A stretch of 11,484 nt of DNA from RBG-16-64-43 sp035288225 (GTDB taxonomy: Bacteria > Chloroflexota > Anaerolineae > Anaerolineales > RBG-16-64-43): contig DATEAT010000094.1 in assembly GCA_035288225.1 (NCBI GenBank), forward strand, positions 1 to 11,484, in the 5' to 3' direction. Shown here one piece after another: positions 1-7,240 of this stretch (its first letter is position 1; every line of letters begins with the position of its first letter). The position numbers were made by a program, and so were the translations under genes. Under the pieces are notes generated by a model. That model did no database searches and was not told where the DNA came from. It saw only the letters and a list, made by a program, of their open reading frames with translations.

Positions 1-23
1 TTCCCGCGTGCTCCCGGCGGGAA
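1..23. repeat. Inverted repeat at window edge, 7-bp stem
   Basis: TTCCCGC at 1-7 pairs perfectly with GCGGGAA at 17-23 across a 9-nt loop. The left side is cut by the window edge, so the stem may be longer. There is no T-run on the plus-strand side (the following bases are TCCAGGGC). It could belong to the end of a gene outside the window. Function unknown. Confidence 0.4.
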
Positions 24-71
24 TCCAGGGCTCCCTCTCGCTCGTCATTCGTCCATCGTATGAATCCGTGG

Positions 72-96
72 GTCCCCGCCTCGTGGACGCGGGGAC
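72..96 (-). terminator. Hairpin downstream of the methyltransferase gene, possible operon terminator
   Basis: GTCCCCGC (72-79) and GCGGGGAC (89-96) form a perfect 8-bp stem with a 9-nt loop, 52 bases past the methyltransferase stop on the minus strand. The bases after it (CCACGGATTC on the minus strand) are not U-rich, so it is not a textbook intrinsic terminator. A smaller 5-bp stem, GCGCC-TTA-GGCGC, overlaps the methyltransferase stop codon (144-156) and is followed on the minus strand by a T-rich stretch, TTCAACTTCTTGTT. Either could end the six-gene operon. The rest of 1-147 shows no gene I can support. Confidence 0.35.
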
Positions 97-147
97 GACG
101 ACTAGAGGAAGAGCCTCGACTGCAAGACCAACAAGAAGTTGAAGCGC

Positions 148-1083
148 CTAAGGCGCCCGTGCCAGGACGTCCAACTGGTGGGCGATGTAGATCAGCTCGC
201 ACCGGTCGATCTGTTGCACGCGCACGTTCGCCCACTGCTCGAGCGATTCCTGCGGTACGTCCACCTGGCCGCTCACGGCCTGCACGATCGTGCTCACGAT
301 GAATCGCAGGAAGTACGCCTCGTCCGCTGGGTAGGCGCCGTGGCGCGGCACGACGACCCAATCCGAGGCGCCCGCCTCAACCAGCTCGAAGCCGGCGGCG
401 GCCAGTTCACCGAAAAGATGACGGCCCGTGCGGGCCTCGCCGCTCGGCTGCCCGTCCACCCGCCGCTCGTTCATGGTGCGGTGATAGGCGGCGAGGATCG
501 GCTGTTCCAACGCTGCGTCGACCTCCGGCTGGAAGATGGTGTCCCCGTCGAAGTTGAGGGTGGCGTATATCACGCCGGCCGGCCGGATGAGCGGCTTCAG
601 TGCGGTCAGCGCGCGCGAAAGGTTCACCAGGTCGAGAAACGCATGCGCCAGCAGCGCATCCCACGTTTCCCGTCCGGCGTGGAGACGCGCGAACTGGAGT
701 GCCTCGCCGGTGACGAAGGAGGCCTGCACGTCCATATGCTCGCCGATGATGCGCTGTTGGCGGGGCCCCTCCTCCCGCACAATGGCTCCCCGCGCACCGG
801 CCCACAATCCGAGCCGTTCCCGAGCCCGCAGCGTGTTGCCCGGGTCTGCGTCAACAGCGGTATACGCACCCAAGGCCAGGACGCCTCGCGCCATCAGCCT
901 CTCGAGCATGGTGCCGACCCCCGCGCCGATTTCCAGCAACTCGGCCCGCCCTTGGCCCGGCCGAGCGCCCAGACAGGCCGCGAACGCCTCCCAGACACGC
1001 CCATTCATCGCACGGTCGTCGACCGTCCGTTTGGCGAGCAGGTAGCGCTGGAAATCGAGCGCGACGAGGGCTTCGGCCAGCAT
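148..1083 (-). CDS. Class I SAM-dependent methyltransferase
   Basis: A 311-residue protein with a Rossmann-type SAM-binding core. Motif I is LLEIGAGVGT at residues 49-58. The acidic residue closing strand beta-2, which normally holds the ribose hydroxyls, is D78 in AVDADP. About 45 residues precede motif I and include the patch AKRTVDDRAMN (17-27). The C-terminal third (from about residue 200) lies beyond the core fold and probably shapes the substrate site. The family methylates many small molecules, and the acceptor cannot be read from sequence. It is the last gene of the minus-strand operon, 7 bases after the membrane-protein stop, so the two are probably translationally coupled. The site before ATG is only a weak G-rich stretch (GGGCGGG). 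Given its neighbours, I infer a small pterin-like or glycoside acceptor. Confidence 0.85.
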   Translation of the reverse strand: MLAEALVALDFQRYLLAKRTVDDRAMNGRVWEAFAACLGARPGQGRAELLEIGAGVGTMLERLMARGVLALGAYTAVDADPGNTLRARERLGLWAGARGAIVREEGPRQQRIIGEHMDVQASFVTGEALQFARLHAGRETWDALLAHAFLDLVNLSRALTALKPLIRPAGVIYATLNFDGDTIFQPEVDAALEQPILAAYHRTMNERRVDGQPSGEARTGRHLFGELAAAGFELVEAGASDWVVVPRHGAYPADEAYFLRFIVSTIVQAVSGQVDVPQESLEQWANVRVQQIDRCELIYIAHQLDVLARAP

Positions 1084-1090
1084 GCCCGCC

Positions 1091-1429
1091 CTAGGCGCGC
1101 TCGGCGCGGAGATTCAGGAAGAGAGCGATGATCAGGATGGCCTCATCGATCTTGGTCAGGATACCGACCATATCACCCATATCACCCAGGATGAACCAGG
1201 CCACGATCGTCACTGCTGCAAAAAGCATGAAGAGGTAATGCAGCAGCACGCGCTGCCGGCTGATCCAGGGCAGGTTGAAGAAGAAGGCCGTCAGCAGCCC
1301 CAGGTAGCCGAGCCCGTTCAGCGTGAAGAGAAGGTCGATATGGCCCATCCGCACGTTCAGGTACAGATGCACCAACGCCGTGATGAGACCCGTGGCCAAA
1401 ATGACCCCGCGCAGCACTGACTTGTTCAT
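1091..1429 (-). CDS. Small four-helix integral membrane protein, unknown function
   Basis: I do not recognise this 112-residue protein as a named family. It has four strongly hydrophobic segments at about residues 7-25, 30-52, 58-81 and 88-108, joined by short loops, with no large soluble domain and no obvious catalytic motif. Charges near the ends (RGV at the start, NLRAERA at the finish) fit a compact four-helix bundle. Its ATG overlaps the glycosyltransferase stop as ATGA (1426-1429), with GGAGG six bases before the ATG, so both the start and the coupling look sound. Sitting between a glycosyltransferase and a methyltransferase, it may be a membrane anchor or transport partner for their product; that is inference from position only. 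Confidence 0.75.
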   Translation of the reverse strand: MNKSVLRGVILATGLITALVHLYLNVRMGHIDLLFTLNGLGYLGLLTAFFFNLPWISRQRVLLHYLFMLFAAVTIVAWFILGDMGDMVGILTKIDEAILIIALFLNLRAERA

Positions 1430-2565
1430 GAGACTCCTCCGTAGGTTGGTTGAGGGCCGAGGCGCAGTCGTGCCCTCTTATCTGCCGCCGTCTGCGCCAC
1501 CTCTACAATGAAACGATGAATTCGCTCCAGGCTTTCCTCCCATGCGGGCTGCTGCTCGTAGCGCAGCCTCGCCGCTAACCCCATTCGCGCCAGGTTCTCG
1601 CGATCGCTCGCCAGGAAGCGCAAGCGGCTCGCAAGCGCCTGCGGGTTGTCCTCGTCGATGAGGAAGCCCGAGACCCCGTCCTGCACGAATTCGCCTGCGC
1701 CGCCTTGGGAGGCGGCCAGGCACGGCAAGCCAAAGGCCATGCCCTCTAGATAGGCAATGCCGAACCCCTCCAGCGTGGAGGGAACCGCGAGAACATGACC
1801 CGTTGCCAGGCACGCGGCCAGTTCGCCGTCTGTCAGCCGGCCGAGGATCTCCACGCGCGCATCGACCCCCAGCCGCTCGGCCTGCTCCCGCACCTGCCGC
1901 ACGTACGCCGCCGAACGCGTCAGGTCACCGACCACGCGCAACCGCGCCACCCCCGGCGGAAGCGCGGCCATCGCCTCGATCAGCCGCTGCAATCCCTTGC
2001 GCGGCGTCACGGCACCCACATAGATCACCTGCAGCGGCCCCTCCGCCAGCGCGCGGACGCGGATCTGGGCAGCCTGCAGGCCCGCCCCCAGCCGGTCGCC
2101 GCCCGGATGAGCGACCACACCCGGCACGTCCTGTCCGGCGAGTGCCCGCACCGCCTCGCGTGTGGCGTCGCTGTTATATATGAAGGCGTCTACCCCCGAG
2201 AGATAGCGGCGCTCCACCGCCCGCACCACGCTGCGAGGCGGCCAGGCGGCGGGCTCCGCCGAACGCAAGTGGTGGACGATGGATATGATCGGTCGGCCCG
2301 GGCGGCGCAGCAGCCGGTTGAGGCCCACCAGTGAGGCATGGTTGAGTTCATCCTCGAGCAGGGCGTCAAGTTCCGCGCGGTGGATTTCCCGGGCCAGGCG
2401 CAGGCTCACGTTCTGCAGCACGAGGCGCGGGTACCCGCCCCACGCCATCGAGAAAATGCGCAGCGTATGCCCAGCGCGCCTGAGATGGTCCACCAGCAGG
2501 CGGTCGTACAAGTACCCGCCGGTTGGCGTGTCGAGCGATCCGTAGATGACCAGGCCGAGACGCAT
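1426..2565 (-). CDS. GT4-family glycosyltransferase
   Basis: A 379-residue GT-B fold enzyme, the usual GT4 length. The N-terminal acceptor domain opens with MRLGLVIYGS and a glycine-rich turn, TPTGGY (13-18). The C-terminal donor domain begins near residue 178. It has the typical GAVTPRKG loop (184-191), a VVGD strand end (211-214), and the family signature E-x7-E as EGFGIAYLE (266-274), whose glutamates contact the nucleotide-sugar donor. It is a retaining family using activated sugars such as UDP-glucose or GDP-mannose; neither donor nor acceptor can be told here. No signal peptide or membrane segment is visible, so it is probably cytosolic. Its ATG shares one base with the upstream stop (TGATG at 2563-2567), with GAGG seven bases before. 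The acceptor may be the product of the upstream PTPS-like and oxidoreductase enzymes (inference). Confidence 0.9.
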   Translation of the reverse strand: MRLGLVIYGSLDTPTGGYLYDRLLVDHLRRAGHTLRIFSMAWGGYPRLVLQNVSLRLAREIHRAELDALLEDELNHASLVGLNRLLRRPGRPIISIVHHLRSAEPAAWPPRSVVRAVERRYLSGVDAFIYNSDATREAVRALAGQDVPGVVAHPGGDRLGAGLQAAQIRVRALAEGPLQVIYVGAVTPRKGLQRLIEAMAALPPGVARLRVVGDLTRSAAYVRQVREQAERLGVDARVEILGRLTDGELAACLATGHVLAVPSTLEGFGIAYLEGMAFGLPCLAASQGGAGEFVQDGVSGFLIDEDNPQALASRLRFLASDRENLARMGLAARLRYEQQPAWEESLERIHRFIVEVAQTAADKRARLRLGPQPTYGGVS

Positions 2566-2942
2566 CAGAGCGCCTCACGAAACGCGGCCCACGCGGAGTC
2601 GCTTTCCCACAGCCGGACCGTCACCGCGCCGAAGCCGGCGGTCTTTGTTTCAGCCACAAGCGACGTGCACAGGATCCTTGCGAAATTCTCCAGCGAGGGG
2701 TTGAGCCCGGCAAAGGCCGGTAGTTCGTTGAGGATGCGCTCGCGGTACTGGTCGATCAGCCCATCCAGCCGGCGATCGAGATCCACCAGGTCCACCAGGA
2801 ACCCATGGCGGTCGAGCGTTTCCCCCTCCACGGCCACCTCCAGCCGGTAGGGATGTGAGTGCAGTTCGTTTTCGGGGCCCCAATCACCCCCGACCATGCG
2901 GTGACGAGCGATGAATCGGCGTTCAATGCCCAAAGTGAACAT
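2565..2942 (-). CDS. 6-pyruvoyl-tetrahydropterin synthase (PTPS/QueD)-like protein with altered catalytic residues
   Basis: A 125-residue protein with the T-fold PTPS/QueD layout. The three zinc-binding histidines are present: H14 (ARHRMVG) and H28/H30 (LHSHPY). So are the NPSLENFA helix (81-88) and the C-terminal Glu that anchors the pterin ring (E113 in RLWESDS). The catalytic residues differ. The Cys four residues before the HxH motif of QueD is E24, and the Asp-His pair of the usual LDHxxLN motif aligns with R67-E68 before ILN. A Glu in place of the Cys is known from PTPS-III enzymes, which cleave dihydroneopterin triphosphate to a hydroxymethylpterin for folate synthesis; the loss of Asp-His goes further. 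I therefore call it PTPS-like rather than queD. It overlaps the glycosyltransferase by one base. AGGGG lies a few bases before its ATG. Confidence 0.82.
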   Translation of the reverse strand: MFTLGIERRFIARHRMVGGDWGPENELHSHPYRLEVAVEGETLDRHGFLVDLVDLDRRLDGLIDQYRERILNELPAFAGLNPSLENFARILCTSLVAETKTAGFGAVTVRLWESDSAWAAFREAL

Positions 2943-2966
2943 GGCTGCCCCTGGCGAGATGGTGGA

Positions 2967-4088
2967 TTACGCGGTGTAGGTCAATGCGACCTGAAGGGCG
3001 GAGTCCGCATGAAGGTCGAGAAAGGCATAAGCCTGCGGCGCCTGTTCGAGCGCGAAGCGATGCGTGATGAATTGCGAGGGAGTCAGGCGGCCGAGCCATT
3101 CCATGGCAACTTGCATCCGGCGGTCCTTCGTCCAGGCCGGGCCGAGCCCCGCCCCCAGGCTGCTCACCTGGCTCGAGGTCAGGCTCAGCCGCCGGCGGTG
3201 AAAGCCACGCCCAAGGTCGAGCAGCACTGGCTTGGTTCCGAACCATGAGCCGACGATGATACGTCCACCAAAGGCCATCGCGTCCAGCGCCTGATTGAGC
3301 GCCGGCGGGCGGCCGCTCACCTCGAGGGCCACATCCGCCTCGCCGCCCAGCGCACGGCGCAGCGCAGCGGCCAGGTTCTCCGTGCCCGGGTCGAAGGAGG
3401 CGTGCGCCCCCATCTCGCGCGAGGCCTCGCGCCGCCTGGCAAATCCATCCACCGTGACCAGCGCGCTCAGGCCTTGCGCGGCAAGCAGCCCGGTCGCCAA
3501 GAGGCCAACCACGCCCTGCCCGAACACGAGGGCCCGTTCGCCCAACACCGCCCGCACGTCCTGAACCAGGCTGACGGCCGTCTCCATGCTCGCCAAGAAC
3601 AGCGCATCTTCCGTGGCCGTTTCGGCAGGCAGCGCGATCAGTTCCGCCGGCGTAGCAACAAAAAGGCTCTCGTGCGGATGAAAGGCGAACACTCGCCGCC
3701 CTTCCCAGCCGGCCAGCGAGGCATCGCCCACCGCCGCAACTCGCCCCACGGCTGCGTAGCCGTACTTGAGCGGGAAGGCCAGCGTGCCGCGCAGTGCACC
3801 AATCGTGTCGTCGGCGGCCATCTCGCCCGGTGCTTCGCCCCGAAAGAGCAGCATCTCCGTCCCGGCGCTGATGGCCGAGGCCATCGTCTCAACCAGCAGT
3901 TGGCCCGGCGCGGGCCAGGCCAGCTCCTCCTCACGCACTTCCACTTGGCGGGGAGCCGTGAACCACAGCGAATGGCGCCTCAATATGGGCCGCGGGTTCA
4001 TCGCAGCCATGGCCGCGATGGCCAAACCGGCATTGGTGGCTGAAACGTCCTTCACGCTGCACCTCGCCTCATTCGCGCCGCTCGGCAA
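2967..4088 (-). CDS. MDR-family (zinc-type alcohol dehydrogenase-like) oxidoreductase without the usual zinc ligands
   Basis: A medium-chain dehydrogenase/reductase of 373 residues from the longest start. The GroES-like domain spans about 42-150. The Rossmann domain carries GQGVVG (190-195) in ALVFGQGVVGLLA and should bind NAD(P)H. The catalytic-zinc Cys region (usually CGxCGTD) reads SAISAGTE (71-78), the usual GHE reads KYGYA (108-112), and the four-Cys structural zinc lobe is missing. The SAISAGTE-type motif recalls BchC-like relatives. The start is uncertain. TTG at 4086-4088 has GGAG six bases upstream, GTG at 4053-4055 has GAGG at similar spacing, and ATG at 3999-4001 lies nearest the conserved fold but has no clear site. 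It ends 24 bases before the PTPS-like gene. I infer oxidation or reduction of a pathway intermediate; the substrate is unknown. Confidence 0.85.
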   Translation of the reverse strand: MPSGANEARCSVKDVSATNAGLAIAAMAAMNPRPILRRHSLWFTAPRQVEVREEELAWPAPGQLLVETMASAISAGTEMLLFRGEAPGEMAADDTIGALRGTLAFPLKYGYAAVGRVAAVGDASLAGWEGRRVFAFHPHESLFVATPAELIALPAETATEDALFLASMETAVSLVQDVRAVLGERALVFGQGVVGLLATGLLAAQGLSALVTVDGFARRREASREMGAHASFDPGTENLAAALRRALGGEADVALEVSGRPPALNQALDAMAFGGRIIVGSWFGTKPVLLDLGRGFHRRRLSLTSSQVSSLGAGLGPAWTKDRRMQVAMEWLGRLTPSQFITHRFALEQAPQAYAFLDLHADSALQVALTYTA

Positions 4089-4145
4089 CAGAACTCCGCA
4101 ATGATGATTTGGGCGCGGAGCGCAGGCGCCACATCACCCGCGTTC

Positions 4146-4164
4146 GCCTGCGTGCGCCGCAGGC
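4146..4164 (-). other. Hairpin between ribA and the oxidoreductase gene
   Basis: A perfect 7-bp stem, GCCTGCG with CGCAGGC, around a 5-nt loop, about 30 bases past the ribA stop. No T-run follows, so it is more likely an RNA-processing or stability element inside the operon than a terminator. The surrounding 4089-4193 gap shows no other feature. Confidence 0.35.
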
Positions 4165-4193
4165 CACTCATCGTGTGCCGCCCATGAGGTCCA

Positions 4194-4856
4194 TCACGCC
4201 TCGCGGCCATGTCCATTGTGGCGCACAGGCACAGTCGCCGGCACAAGCGCCGCGCCGGGCAGCGAGAGCAGATGATTCATTCGCTGGATTTTGGTCGCGA
4301 GGTAGTGCGCGTTCTCGGCGTGAACTCGGGCCGGCAGCGGCACGCGTCGCGCCACGCGTACGCCCAGCGCTTTCAAGCTTGCGATCTTCTGTGGATTGTT
4401 GGTGAGCAAGTCGATGGAGCGCACGCCCAGGTCGCCCAGGATGAGCGCCGCCATGCGGTAGTCGCGTTCGTCAGGCTGGTGCCCGAGTGCGAGGTTGGCT
4501 TCCACCGTGTCGTAGCCCTGATCCTGCAAGTTGTAGGCGCGCAGTTTGTCGAGCAACCCGATGCCGCGCCCCTCCTGCGGCAGGTACAGCACCACGCCTC
4601 GCCCGGCCGCGGCAATGGCGCGCATCGCGCGATGCAGTTGTTCACCGCAATCGCAACGCCGCGAGCCGAGCACGTCACCAGTGTAGCACTGCGAATGCAC
4701 TCGCACCAGCACGCGCTCGCCGCCGGTCACCTCGCCCATCACCAGCGCCAGGTGATCGAGTCCATCGCGATCGTTGCGATACAGGCACAGTTGGAATTCC
4801 CCCTCTTCGGTCGGCACCCGCGCGCAGGCCATGCGCTGGATCGTCATTTCTGCCAT
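4194..4856 (-). CDS. ribA: GTP cyclohydrolase II
   Basis: A standalone GTP cyclohydrolase II of 220 residues, without the RibB domain found in many fusions. It opens the GTP imidazole ring, releasing formate and pyrophosphate, to give the diamino-pyrimidinone that starts riboflavin synthesis. The zinc cysteines are C57, C68 and C70 in HSQCYTGD and RRCDCG. The phosphate loop and active site follow as QEGRGIGLLDKLRAY (94-108), with D129 and R131 in PDERDY and LLTNNP near residue 155. Y108 matches E. coli Tyr105; as I recall, a Streptomyces paralogue with Met there stops at the formylated intermediate, so this protein should make the full GCH II product. GGAGG lies ten bases before the ATG. No other rib genes are nearby. 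It leads the minus-strand operon, so it may feed that pathway rather than flavin synthesis (inference). Confidence 0.95.
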   Translation of the reverse strand: MAEMTIQRMACARVPTEEGEFQLCLYRNDRDGLDHLALVMGEVTGGERVLVRVHSQCYTGDVLGSRRCDCGEQLHRAMRAIAAAGRGVVLYLPQEGRGIGLLDKLRAYNLQDQGYDTVEANLALGHQPDERDYRMAALILGDLGVRSIDLLTNNPQKIASLKALGVRVARRVPLPARVHAENAHYLATKIQRMNHLLSLPGAALVPATVPVRHNGHGREA

Positions 4857-5186
4857 GCCGTATGAACCTCCTCGGTCCTCCTGCCCTATTTCTTTCTATA
4901 TAGGTAGTAGTTATCTATTTATACGGCACACAGAGCGGAATCGGTTCTTTTCGGCTTCCGGAAGTGGGAATCGGGCAGCTTGCCCGCTTGGATCGGGGTC
5001 GCGGGCGCGGGTCACCCGCCGCCCAGCGTGTCTTGTGGACTTGTGATCGCGCGCCCCTCGCCGAACGCGCCTCGCTCTGAGTGCGGCGTGCGTTCCAACT
5101 TTCACATGGCTGTGCGACTCATCCGCAATGGTCTCGGGTAATGCGCGATGGGGGTCACCGCTTCCCGCGAACAGAATCCAATCTCC
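4857..5186. other. Intergenic region upstream of ribA, about 330 bp
   Basis: No credible gene is present. The part nearest ribA (4885-4924) is a sharp AT-rich island in a GC-rich window and is the likely promoter zone. Two small hairpins are seen: CGGGCA (4972-4977) with TGCCCG (4981-4986) around a 3-nt loop, and GCGGGT (5007-5012) with ACCCGC (5014-5019). I looked for an FMN riboswitch in this leader and did not recognise its conserved segments, so riboflavin-type control of ribA is not supported. Confidence 0.5.
4897..4923 (-). promoter_or_regulatory. Possible ribA operon promoter in AT-rich island
   Basis: On the minus strand two -10-like boxes occur, TATAAA (4923-4918) and TATATA (4902-4897), 40-70 bases before the ribA ATG. 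I could not find a convincing -35 hexamer at 16-18 bp from either. The call rests mainly on base composition and on the position upstream of a six-gene operon and downstream of the glmS terminator. Confidence 0.35.
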
Positions 5187-5226
5187 CTCTCAAAAACATA
5201 AGGGGCCAGGCGGATGGCCTGGCCCC
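5187..5226 (-). terminator. Rho-independent terminator of glmS
   Basis: GGGGCCAGGC (5202-5211) and GCCTGGCCCC (5217-5226) form a perfect 10-bp stem with a 5-nt loop, 18 bases past the glmS stop. On the minus strand the stem is followed by TTATGTTTTTGAG, a U-rich tract. This is a good intrinsic terminator. It separates glmS from the ribA operon, which runs in the same direction. Confidence 0.88.
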
Positions 5227-5243
5227 TGTGTGATGCACGCGCG

Positions 5244-7085
5244 CTATTCGACGGTGACGCTCTTGGCCAGGTTGCGAGGTTGATCCACGTCGCACCCGCG
5301 CAGCACCGCGATGTGGTAGGCGAGCATTTGGAGTGGGATCACGGTCAGCACCGGGCTGAGCATCCATGAGACCTCCGGCACGAACAGCGTGTGGTCCGCC
5401 TTGGAAGGCATCAGGCTGTCGCCGTCGGTGACCACAGCCATCACCACCCCGCCGCGGGCTTTGGCCTGCTCCACCTGGCTGAGCATCTTCTCGTACCACG
5501 GGTCGCGCGGCGCGAGCGCTACCACCGGCATGCTCGGCTCGATGAGCGCGATCGGCCCATGCTTCATCTCGCCCGCGGGGTAACCCTCGGCGTGGATGTA
5601 AGAGATCTCTTTGAGCTTGAGCGCGCCCTCGTAGGCGATGGGCATGTTGATGCCGCGCCCCAGGTACAGGCAGTGCTCCATGTGCTGCAGAGCCACCGCC
5701 ACCTGTTCTACGTCGCTCTCGCGCGCCAGACATTCGCCCACCAGGCGCGGCAGCCGGCGCAATTCGGAAACCCGCGCGCGGCGCTCGTCATCGCTGAGTG
5801 TTCCACGCAGCTCGGCCAGGTGCAGCGCCAGGAGATACAGATCGACCAGCGGCGCGGTGAAGGCTTTGGTCGAGGCCACGCCGATCTCCGGCCCGGATTG
5901 CATCGAGATGAATCCGTCGGCCATGCGCATCGCCTGTGAACCTATGACATTGACGATGCTCCACAGCCGGGCGCCTTTGCGGCGTGCCTCTTCCATAGCG
6001 GCCAGCGTGTCGGCCGTCTCGCCCGATTGGCTGATGGCGATGACCACGGTGTCGGGATCCAGGATCGGGTCGCGGTAGCGGAACTCGGAGGCGATCTCGA
6101 CCTCGGCCGGGATGTGGGCCAGGCGCTCGATGAGCAGCCGTCCCACCATTCCGGCATGCGCCGCGGTGCCGCACGCGGTCAGCACGATGCGCCGGATGCG
6201 CTTGGCATAGTCGGGCGTCAAACCGAGATCGGGCAGCATCACCCGGCCGCGCTCAAAGTCCACCCGCCCGGCAATCGTGTCGCCGATCGAGCGCACTTGC
6301 TCGTGGATTTCTTTCTGCATGAAATGCTTGTAGTTGCCCTTCTCGGCCGCCACCGGATCCCACGAGACCGATTGCAGCGGCAGGTCGAGGGGTTGACCCT
6401 CCAGCGTGCTCGCCCGGAATCCGTCGCGCGTGACCACCACCATCTGGCCCGGGTCGAGGAACGCCATCTGTCGTGTATGCTCGAGCAGGGCCGGCATGTC
6501 GGAGGCGATGAACATTTCGCCCTGGCCCTGGCCGACCACCACCCCGCCGGCATGGCCCACGCGGGCGGCCACGATGGTGCCCGGCTCTCGCAGCGAGAGC
6601 AGCACGATGCCGTGCGCCCCGCGCAGATGAGCGATTGCCCGCCGCGCCGCCTCGGTGAAGGGAAAACCCGCTTGCAGGTAGCGGTCGACCAGATGCACAA
6701 TGACCTCGGTGTCGGTGTCGGAAGTGAAGGTGACGCCCTCGGCCTGCAATTCCTCTTTGAGCGGGATGAAGTTCTCGACAATCCCGTTGTGCACCACCAC
6801 CACCTCGCCCGAGGCGCTGGTGTGCGGGTGCGCGTTGCGCTCGCTGGGCTCGCCGTGCGTGGCCCAGCGCGTGTGGCCGATGCCCACTGTCCCGTGCACC
6901 GGCGAGGCACTCACCTTGCTGATCAGGTTGTTGAGCTTGCCCACATCGCGCCGGATTTCGAAGTGGTCGCCCGATAGGACGGCAATGCCCGCCGAATCGT
7001 ACCCGCGATACTCGAGGCGCTTGAGTCCGTCGAGCAGAATCGGCGCGGCCTCACGTGAACCGACGTAAGCCACGATGCCACACAT
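5244..7085 (-). CDS. glmS: Glutamine-fructose-6-phosphate aminotransferase (isomerizing)
   Basis: It makes glucosamine-6-phosphate from fructose-6-phosphate and glutamine, the first step of UDP-GlcNAc and cell-wall synthesis. The protein has 613 residues, close to the 609 of E. coli. It starts MCGIVAYVG, so Cys2 becomes the N-terminal nucleophile of the glutaminase domain (about 2-220), with HTRWATHG (71-78) and HNGIVEN (99-105). The first SIS domain holds TACGTAAHAG (303-312) and SQSGETADT (352-360). The second holds LGRGINMPIAYEGALKLKE (475-493) with E493 and H509. The tail DQPRNLAKSVTVE is canonical. An open frame continues ten codons upstream, but Cys2 must be N-terminal and GGAGG sits six bases before this ATG, so 7085 is the start. 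It is probably controlled by the ribozyme in its leader. The enzyme is cytosolic. Confidence 0.98.
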   Translation of the reverse strand: MCGIVAYVGSREAAPILLDGLKRLEYRGYDSAGIAVLSGDHFEIRRDVGKLNNLISKVSASPVHGTVGIGHTRWATHGEPSERNAHPHTSASGEVVVVHNGIVENFIPLKEELQAEGVTFTSDTDTEVIVHLVDRYLQAGFPFTEAARRAIAHLRGAHGIVLLSLREPGTIVAARVGHAGGVVVGQGQGEMFIASDMPALLEHTRQMAFLDPGQMVVVTRDGFRASTLEGQPLDLPLQSVSWDPVAAEKGNYKHFMQKEIHEQVRSIGDTIAGRVDFERGRVMLPDLGLTPDYAKRIRRIVLTACGTAAHAGMVGRLLIERLAHIPAEVEIASEFRYRDPILDPDTVVIAISQSGETADTLAAMEEARRKGARLWSIVNVIGSQAMRMADGFISMQSGPEIGVASTKAFTAPLVDLYLLALHLAELRGTLSDDERRARVSELRRLPRLVGECLARESDVEQVAVALQHMEHCLYLGRGINMPIAYEGALKLKEISYIHAEGYPAGEMKHGPIALIEPSMPVVALAPRDPWYEKMLSQVEQAKARGGVVMAVVTDGDSLMPSKADHTLFVPEVSWMLSPVLTVIPLQMLAYHIAVLRGCDVDQPRNLAKSVTVE

Positions 7086-7240
7086 GCAGAACCTCCTCAT
7101 GCCTATTTGGGTCAAACCACAACCGGAGCGCTTGCCGTACGCACGGCCGACGCGCGGGCCTCGCGCGCGGCGCGCTGTGCGTGCCGCGGCGAACTCAGCC
7201 GGGGTCGATCGTCACGCTCGGTTGTGTCGGCCACGCCCCG

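Noticed and set aside
139..1131. Open frame of 330 codons on the plus strand opposite the methyltransferase
   Set aside because: It has no recognisable motif and lies antisense to a gene with a clear SAM-binding motif; GC-rich DNA produces such antisense frames.
4857..5186. FMN riboswitch upstream of ribA
   Set aside because: I looked for the conserved RFN segments on the minus strand and did not find them; only short simple hairpins are present.
7086..7115. Ten-codon N-terminal extension of GlmS
   Set aside because: The nucleophile Cys must be N-terminal after Met removal, and the ribosome-binding site fits the ATG at 7085.
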